From positions 1 through 64,000 of the forward strand of contig NZ_PCPZ01000003.1 in NCBI RefSeq assembly GCF_002979865.1: 64,000 bases of DNA. Direction: 5' to 3'. The stretch comes from Arthrobacter sp. MYb214. Lineage in GTDB: Bacteria; Actinomycetota; Actinomycetes; Actinomycetales; Micrococcaceae. Every line of letters starts with the position of its first letter. Position 1 is the first letter of the stretch. A model generated the notes under the pieces. That model saw only the letters and a list, made by a program, of their open reading frames with translations. It was not told the origin of the DNA and ran no database searches. The position numbers were made by a program, and so were the translations under genes. Shown piece by piece: positions 59,725 through 64,000 of this stretch.

Positions 59725-61152
59725 CTAGGCACTGGCCTTTTCCTTGGACGGGGTCAGCGTGGCAACGCCATCGTAGCTCTGGTCGTAGGCGGTGCCATCC
59801 AGTGCGGCGATGATGCGCGCGGCCGAGCGGCGGCCCATGCGCACCGCGCCGTCCACGTGCTGGAAGCCTTCGCCGGCCAGATCCGAGGAGGAGAAGTAGA
59901 TCGGTCCGACATTCTCGTTCTGCGCCGGGCCGAAGCGGTGCAGCCCGCCCAGGTCGTAGCTGGTGGCGTAGGCGCCGCGGGTCCATTCCTCGGCGGCGAA
60001 GTCCGAGAGGTAGAAGACCTTGGGATCCAGTGCCTTCTCGCCCAGGTAGCCGGCCATGGCCTTGAGGATCACCGCGCGGCGCTGTTCCTCGTCCAGTTCC
60101 CACATGGCGTCGGCCTTCAGATCCGAGATGAAGCCGACCAGTGTGCCGGTTTCCTCCCCGGCATAGGTGTTGTCGTAGAGCTCCTGGACCAGGCTGCTCG
60201 GGCCGAAGCAGGTGCCCGACAGGCCCTCTTCGCGCCAGAACGGGGTGTCGTAGACGGCGTGGACCTTGATGACCAGGCCCATGGACTGGTGCTGGTGGGT
60301 GATCTGCTGCTTGCGCGGCAGCGCCGGGACGTAGGAAATGCGCGAGTACAGGTTCGGCGGTACCGCCAGCACGGCCTTCTTCGCCGAGACGGTCACGGTG
60401 CTCCCGTGGGCCACCACCCCGCCATCGAACCATTCGAGCTTGAGCACGGGGTTGTCCAGGAAGACGGTCTGCTGGCCCAGCTTCTCGGCCAGCGTCTTGG
60501 ATACGCCCTGCATGGTGCCCACAATGCGCCGGTCCAGGATGAAGTCCTCGTCCACCAGGTTGTCGAAGGAGCCGGCCGAGGACGCCATGAGCACCGCCTG
60601 CAGCGCGGAGAAGGTGTGCGCCGGCTTGGTCAGCATGCCCCCGGCGATGAACAGGCCCACGTTGTTGCAGGCCAGCTCGTCGGCACAGTGCTGGCGCAGG
60701 AAGTGGTGGAAGGAGACCTGGTCCAGCTCCTGGGCCTGAGGGTGCTCCCACGGCTTGTCCGGGTCCATTTCGGCGGCCAGCTGGTTCATGAGTTCTACCA
60801 GCTTGTCCATTTCGGCCACGGTGCTGGCGGCCACCGGGAAGTCCTCGCCCTCATAGGCGATCCGCTCGCCTTCCCCGGTGAGGTAGACGCTCTTGCCCGC
60901 CTTGTAGCGTTCGAAGGTCTCGATGCCAAGTTCATTGATCAGCGAGTAGAGGCCGGTCTGGTCGGGGCTGATCCACTGGCCGCCGATCTCGATGGTCGCA
61001 CCGTCCATGATGTCGGTCCAGGTGCGCCCGCCGACGCGGTCGCGGGCTTCGAGCACCGCGACGGACTTGCCGGCCTTGCTCAGCTCATAGGCTGCTGTCA
61101 GTCCCGATGGCCCTGCACCGATGACGACGACGTCGCGTTCCAGATGTTGCAT
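59725..61152 (-). CDS. puo: Putrescine oxidase-like flavin monoamine oxidase
   Basis: Oxidises a diamine, most likely putrescine, to aminobutyraldehyde, ammonia and hydrogen peroxide. A 475-residue flavoprotein, close in length to the Kocuria and Rhodococcus putrescine oxidases. FAD motifs: VVVIGAGPSGLTAAYELSKAG (residues 8-28), EARDRVGGRTWT, the C-terminal EEWTRGAYATSY and the FSSSDLAGEGFQHVDGAVRMG flavin end. The Glu residues used for diamine binding lie in the substrate region and cannot be verified by eye. Divergent TetR gene and operator upstream. Confidence 0.84.
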   Translation of the reverse strand: MQHLERDVVVIGAGPSGLTAAYELSKAGKSVAVLEARDRVGGRTWTDIMDGATIEIGGQWISPDQTGLYSLINELGIETFERYKAGKSVYLTGEGERIAYEGEDFPVAASTVAEMDKLVELMNQLAAEMDPDKPWEHPQAQELDQVSFHHFLRQHCADELACNNVGLFIAGGMLTKPAHTFSALQAVLMASSAGSFDNLVDEDFILDRRIVGTMQGVSKTLAEKLGQQTVFLDNPVLKLEWFDGGVVAHGSTVTVSAKKAVLAVPPNLYSRISYVPALPRKQQITHQHQSMGLVIKVHAVYDTPFWREEGLSGTCFGPSSLVQELYDNTYAGEETGTLVGFISDLKADAMWELDEEQRRAVILKAMAGYLGEKALDPKVFYLSDFAAEEWTRGAYATSYDLGGLHRFGPAQNENVGPIYFSSSDLAGEGFQHVDGAVRMGRRSAARIIAALDGTAYDQSYDGVATLTPSKEKASA

Positions 61153-61172
61153 GATCGACTCCCTTGCACATT

Positions 61173-61193
61173 TAAATGAATAAGGTTCATTTA
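61173..61193. promoter_or_regulatory. TetR-type operator TAAATGAA-N5-TTCATTTA
   Basis: A perfect 8-bp inverted repeat (61173-61180 and 61186-61193) between the oxidase operon and the TetR gene. It is just downstream of the minus-strand promoter at 61204-61232, as expected for a repressor site. Confidence 0.7.
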
Positions 61194-61203
61194 CCTGTCA
61201 TAT

Positions 61204-61232
61204 AGCATAGGGTACGAAGATCCAGTTGTGAA
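61204..61232 (-). promoter_or_regulatory. Probable promoter of the putrescine oxidase operon
   Basis: On the minus strand: -35 TTCACA (61227-61232), a 17-base spacer and -10 TATGCT (61204-61209). The TetR operator starts eleven bases downstream. Confidence 0.5.
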
Positions 61233-61258
61233 GCACCCCACGTCAGGAAGAGGTCCGC

Positions 61259-61906
61259 ATGAGTGAAACGGAAGCCAGGCGAGCCGGGCGCCCGCGCAAG
61301 GCGGTGCTGAATCGGGAGCGCATTACCGAGCACGCGCTGGAACTTGTTTCCGGGGACGGCTACGAGTCCCTGACCATGCAGCGGCTGGCAAAATCCCTGG
61401 GCGTCTCTCCATCGGCCCTCTACAACCACGTCGATTCCAAGCACGACCTCCTGCAGTGGATCCAGGAACTGGTCATGGCCGATATAGACACCTCGGTATT
61501 CGACCAAGCCGATACCAAGCAGGCTTTGCTTCAATGGGCTACGAGCTACCGGAACGTCTTCGCGCGGCACATTCCCCTGATTCCGGTCATCGCGGTACTG
61601 CCCGTCTCCGATTCGCCGCGCACCTTGGGAATGTACGAGCGCGTTGCCGAAGCGCTGGCAGACTTCGGCATGGCAGAGAACGAGATTGTTCCGACGATTG
61701 TCGCACTGGAATCATTCATCTTCGGCTCGGCCATGGATACGGCCGCTCCGCATGACATTTTCGACACCAGCAATCACCAGGATCTCACTCCGCATTTCAC
61801 CCAGGCTGTGGCCGCGCAACGCCGATCAGAGCTTGATACCAGCGACGATTCGTTCCAGCGCGGGTTGTCGGCTCTCGTTGCCGGCTTGCTGGCGAACGGA
61901 AGCTGA
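61259..61906 (+). CDS. TetR-family regulator of the putrescine oxidase cluster
   Basis: A 215-residue repressor: helix-turn-helix in residues 17-65 (ITEHALELVSGDGYESLTMQ, LGVSPSALYNHVDSKHDLLQ), then a TetR_C-type effector domain. It is divergent from puo across a 106-base space that contains one clear inverted repeat. AGGAAGAGGTCCGC precedes ATG 61259. Putrescine or a related amine is the expected effector, by inference. Confidence 0.86.
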   Translation: MSETEARRAGRPRKAVLNRERITEHALELVSGDGYESLTMQRLAKSLGVSPSALYNHVDSKHDLLQWIQELVMADIDTSVFDQADTKQALLQWATSYRNVFARHIPLIPVIAVLPVSDSPRTLGMYERVAEALADFGMAENEIVPTIVALESFIFGSAMDTAAPHDIFDTSNHQDLTPHFTQAVAAQRRSELDTSDDSFQRGLSALVAGLLANGS

Positions 61907-61908
61907 GC

Positions 61909-62130
61909 ATGGGCTATCCGGAGCAGCGGCCGCCGAAGAAGGGGCTTAGCGCCAAGCAATGGGCAGCTATTGCACTGGTGATCCTCGCGGTGGTCTTCAT
62001 GCTGCAGAACCTGGCCTTCGTCCGCGTTGAATTCTTCTTGATCCATTCCACGGCCCCGCTGTGGCTTGTCCTGCTCATTACCCTGGCCGCGGGGTATGCC
62101 ATCGGGTGGTTCTCCAGACGGCGAGGCTAG
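61909..62130 (+). CDS. LapA-domain (DUF1049) small membrane protein
   Basis: A 73-residue protein with two segments: LSAKQWAAIALVILAVVFMLQNLAFVRVEFF and APLWLVLLITLAAGYAIGWFSRRRG. The N-Q-N-x-x-x-V-x-v-x-F pattern after the first segment (MLQNLAFVRVEFF) marks LapA-like proteins. It starts two bases after the TetR stop. Function in actinobacteria unknown. Confidence 0.75.
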   Translation: MGYPEQRPPKKGLSAKQWAAIALVILAVVFMLQNLAFVRVEFFLIHSTAPLWLVLLITLAAGYAIGWFSRRRG

Positions 62131-62315
62131 TCGTCGAGGATTGCCCACTCCCCTACCTGCTCGTTATCCGAGTCGTAGACATCTTCCTGGGCGCCGGCAA
62201 CGATCGGATACATCGTGATGTTCGTCGACCAGTCGCGCAGAATCTTCTGCAGCTCCTCCAATGGCTTGAGCTGCATGTTCTCGGTATCGAAGTTAACTTC
62301 CAAAACAAAACGCAT
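62127..62315 (-). CDS. Small acidic uncharacterised protein
   Basis: A 62-residue acidic protein starting at 62315 with GGGAGCAGGCC before the ATG. Its stop overlaps that of the convergent LapA-like gene. No signal, segment or known motif; the head MRFVLEVNFDTENMQLKPLEELQKIL looks like a beta strand followed by an amphipathic helix. Confidence 0.55.
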   Translation of the reverse strand: MRFVLEVNFDTENMQLKPLEELQKILRDWSTNITMYPIVAGAQEDVYDSDNEQVGEWAILDD

Positions 62316-62418
62316 GGCCTGCTCCCGTCCTTCCCGTTGCCGCCATCCTATGCCTGCCGGGCAAGAAATACGAGACTTGCCGCAAGCCCGGCCTCGGAGT
62401 AAGCACCTGGTCCGGAAA

Positions 62419-62462
62419 CAGGAAAACGGGATCCCGAGTTGCCTCGGAATCCCGTTTTCCTG
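62419..62462. terminator. Strong hairpin terminator
   Basis: A 14-bp perfect outer stem, CAGGAAAACGGGAT (62419-62432) with 62449-62462, with CCGAG/CTCGG pairing inside. It probably terminates the minus-strand gene at 62479-62850. Confidence 0.75.
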
Positions 62463-62478
62463 GAAATGCTTGCGAGAG

Positions 62479-62850
62479 CTACTGGCTTGCGCCCATGTAG
62501 CTCAGCGACTGGAGAGCTTCATTGCCGCCGACCTTGTACAAAGCCAAGACCAGGCCGCCGAAGACGATGCCCATGATGGCAGAAAAGCCGAGCGAGATCT
62601 TGACCAGCGAACGAACTTCGCCGCGGCTAACCTCGGCTTCATCGTTGAGGTAGCGAGCCGCGCCCTGAGTGAAGCTGGCTGCCGGGGTCAATGCGGGAAC
62701 TGGTGCGGTGAGCAGGTTCGAGGCCGTATCGGTGGCTCCACCGCGCAGATGGGCAACAGTGGTGCGGTTCTTCCGATCCTGGCGGAGCTTGACGATGTTG
62801 GCGCCGTGGCGTGCCAAGAGGATGTCTTCACCGAGTGGGATCGAGGCCAT
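62479..62850 (-). CDS. Uncharacterised protein with one C-terminal membrane segment
   Basis: A 123-residue protein; ATG 62850 has TAGGAGC at good spacing. The first 80 residues are hydrophilic and carry a basic patch (LARHGANIVKLRQDRKNRTT). A single segment near residues 88-110 (SLGFSAIMGIVFGGLVLALYKV) is followed by a short tail. No known family; topology suggests a tail-anchored protein. Confidence 0.6.
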   Translation of the reverse strand: MASIPLGEDILLARHGANIVKLRQDRKNRTTVAHLRGGATDTASNLLTAPVPALTPAASFTQGAARYLNDEAEVSRGEVRSLVKISLGFSAIMGIVFGGLVLALYKVGGNEALQSLSYMGASQ

Positions 62851-63150
62851 TGTTGTTGCTCCTAAAGAATTAACGCTGCTGCATTTCCAGTCATATCCAT
62901 CATTTCCGACCATTTATCTATTGAGAAGTGGTTTGTTCAGAACCCCACATGCCCCTGTGATGCAATCCGCATGATTCAGGGGTTAAATCGGCTTTTCCGG
63001 TGACCGGGGACATAGTTTCCCGGAATTGCGCGAGGTTAATTACCTGCCTGCATTCCGCTGGCACCTGCCGTTTATTCCCGACGCCATTTCCCGGTTCATC
63101 AGCTTTGGATAAAGACGGGGCCAGCGGCCGCCCAAGGGCCCTTGACGCGG
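62851..63150. other. Intergenic region upstream of the 62479-62850 gene
   Basis: 300 bases with no credible gene. The left part is AT-rich near 62880-62935 and probably holds the minus-strand promoter. No hairpins of note until the element at 63151. Confidence 0.45.
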
Positions 63151-63184
63151 CTGAGCCCCAGTCCGGAAATGGACTGGGGCTCAG
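63151..63184. terminator. Hairpin after the small membrane gene
   Basis: A perfect 14-bp stem CTGAGCCCCAGTCC / GGACTGGGGCTCAG with a GGAAAT loop, 26 bases downstream of the minus-strand stop at 63210. No T-run follows. Confidence 0.6.
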
Positions 63185-63209
63185 CATCGTCAGCGCATGG
63201 GTGCAAACC

Positions 63210-63455
63210 CTATGCGGTCTTCAGGTCCTGCCCATCCTGCTTTCGCTGGCGCTTTGCCGCGCGGATCTGCAGTACCAGATCGTGGTTCGACAGGTCTTCC
63301 GGCGAGGCAACGCCGCGCTTCCGGGCCTTGGCAACCAGGGCCTGGCGGATTTCTGCCTGGTGGGTGCGCTTGTACCGGATCACCAGCACAACGGTTGCGA
63401 TGGCCAGAACAATCAAGGTCACCAGTGCGGTGACAACAGTTGCGTCAAAATGCAT
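63210..63455 (-). CDS. Small single-segment membrane protein
   Basis: An 81-residue protein: one hydrophobic segment at residues 8-27 (VTALVTLIVLAIATVVLVI), then a strongly basic, helical cytoplasmic tail (RYKRTHQAEIRQALVAKARKRG). GAGAAG lies three bases before the ATG, and a better-spaced GGAGG is farther up. No known family. Confidence 0.55.
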   Translation of the reverse strand: MHFDATVVTALVTLIVLAIATVVLVIRYKRTHQAEIRQALVAKARKRGVASPEDLSNHDLVLQIRAAKRQRKQDGQDLKTA

Positions 63456-63655
63456 TATCTTCTCGACCTCCCCATTCTTTCAGTCGCAGCTGCGGTGGGG
63501 TCCGTTGCTTGTCTGGAGAACCGATCCCCAGCTGCCAACGGGCCGCAGCCATGCTAAGAGAAGAACATCAAGTTTAGCATGTTTCTTCGACCAACGCAGG
63601 GCTGCGGGTTGTTCCTGCGAACATCGGCGAGATGGAAATCGGTCAAGAATGGGGC

Positions 63656-64000
63656 CTAGTACTCTCCGCTGCCGTGGCCGTGTTCGAATACCAGGGAGGT
63701 TTGGGTGGTGGCCACGGCCGGATTGGCCGAGAGGTTATCGAGCACGAACTGGCGCACATCCGAAGAATTGCGCACCGCTACGTGCAGGACGAAGTCGTCA
63801 GCGCCGCCCAGGAAGAACAGCTGTCGCACCCCCGGTTTGCTGCGCATGTCAGTAGCGAAGTTCGACATCAGGTGACGGGCTCCGGGACGGATTTTCACGA
63901 AGATCAGCGCTTCGAGCTCCCGGCCCAGAACCTGCGGATCCACTTCGATGGTGAAGCGCGAAATCACTCCCGAATCGCGCAAGGCATTCAACCGCGCCAG
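63656..64000 (-). CDS. Lrp/AsnC-family regulator, partial (5' end outside window)
   Basis: The frame is open to the last base of the window, so the start lies beyond 64000. The visible 114 residues are the end of the helix-turn-helix (LARLNALRDSGVISRFTIEV) and the RAM domain (EALIFVKIRP, LFFLGGADDFVLHVAV). The middle helix-turn-helix is not visible. The C-terminus ends in GHGHGSGEY-like sequence. Ligand and targets unknown. Confidence 0.85.
   Translation of the reverse strand: MARLNALRDSGVISRFTIEVDPQVLGRELEALIFVKIRPGARHLMSNFATDMRSKPGVRQLFFLGGADDFVLHVAVRNSSDVRQFVLDNLSANPAVATTQTSLVFEHGHGSGEY

Noticed and set aside
58726-61179. 817-codon plus-strand frame over puo and USP genes
   Set aside because: Antisense frame without promoter or ribosome site; the minus strand has clear families.

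Overview
The window looks like chromosome of a high-GC Gram-positive bacterium of the Micrococcaceae (Arthrobacter / Glutamicibacter type). This rests on family content, not on a database search: an arsenate-mycothiol transferase, a creatinine/creatine degradation cluster, an MpaB-type oxygenase, many IclR, ROK and MFS genes, TTG/GTG starts and short Gram-positive lipoprotein signals. No phage, IS element, CRISPR array or rRNA was seen. One tRNA gene, tRNA-Ala(GGC), is present.

Layout. 1-8 kb: the tail of an HNH endonuclease gene, then a creatinine catabolic cluster (creatininase, BCCT transporter, creatinase, MFS carrier, IclR regulator, cupin). Its two enzyme genes share an almost identical promoter and three-half-site operator. 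8-16 kb: housekeeping and stress genes, tRNA-Ala, VOC protein, MFS pump, AlkB, uroporphyrinogen methyltransferase plus a HemD-winged-helix fusion, and a PfkB kinase. 16-26 kb: a sugar or polyol operon on the minus strand (two isomerases, two Gfo/Idh/MocA oxidoreductases, binding protein, two permeases) with an IclR gene at one end and a divergent ROK regulator at the other. 26-36 kb: hutU, Dps, a highly biased low-complexity protein, a DUF3060 lipoprotein, hutH, panD, a short UvrA paralogue and an MpaB-like protein.

36-43 kb: a complete ribose operon, rbsR-A-C-B-K-D, with a 30-bp perfect palindrome upstream of rbsR. 43-49 kb: a DtxR/MntR regulator, a secreted HNH nuclease lipoprotein, a manganese-type ABC importer and hutG. 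48-54 kb: a secreted protein with seven SH3b repeats and a peptidase-like domain, a PTH2-family protein, a decayed pseudogene, and a TipA-type MerR regulator that probably has a leaderless message. 54-64 kb: Lrp regulators, an MFS gene with arsenate-mycothiol transferase, and a putrescine-oxidase / USP / APC-permease cluster with a divergent TetR gene and a clear operator, followed by several small membrane proteins.

How the genes work together. Creatinine enters (BCCT and/or MFS), is opened to creatine and cut to sarcosine and urea; sarcosine and urea enzymes are not in the window. Histidine degradation is present as hutH, hutU and hutG at separate places, without hutI. Ribose uptake and phosphorylation are complete. 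Manganese uptake genes sit directly downstream of hutG, whose product belongs to a manganese enzyme family. Functions of the sugar/polyol operon and of the low-complexity protein remain open.
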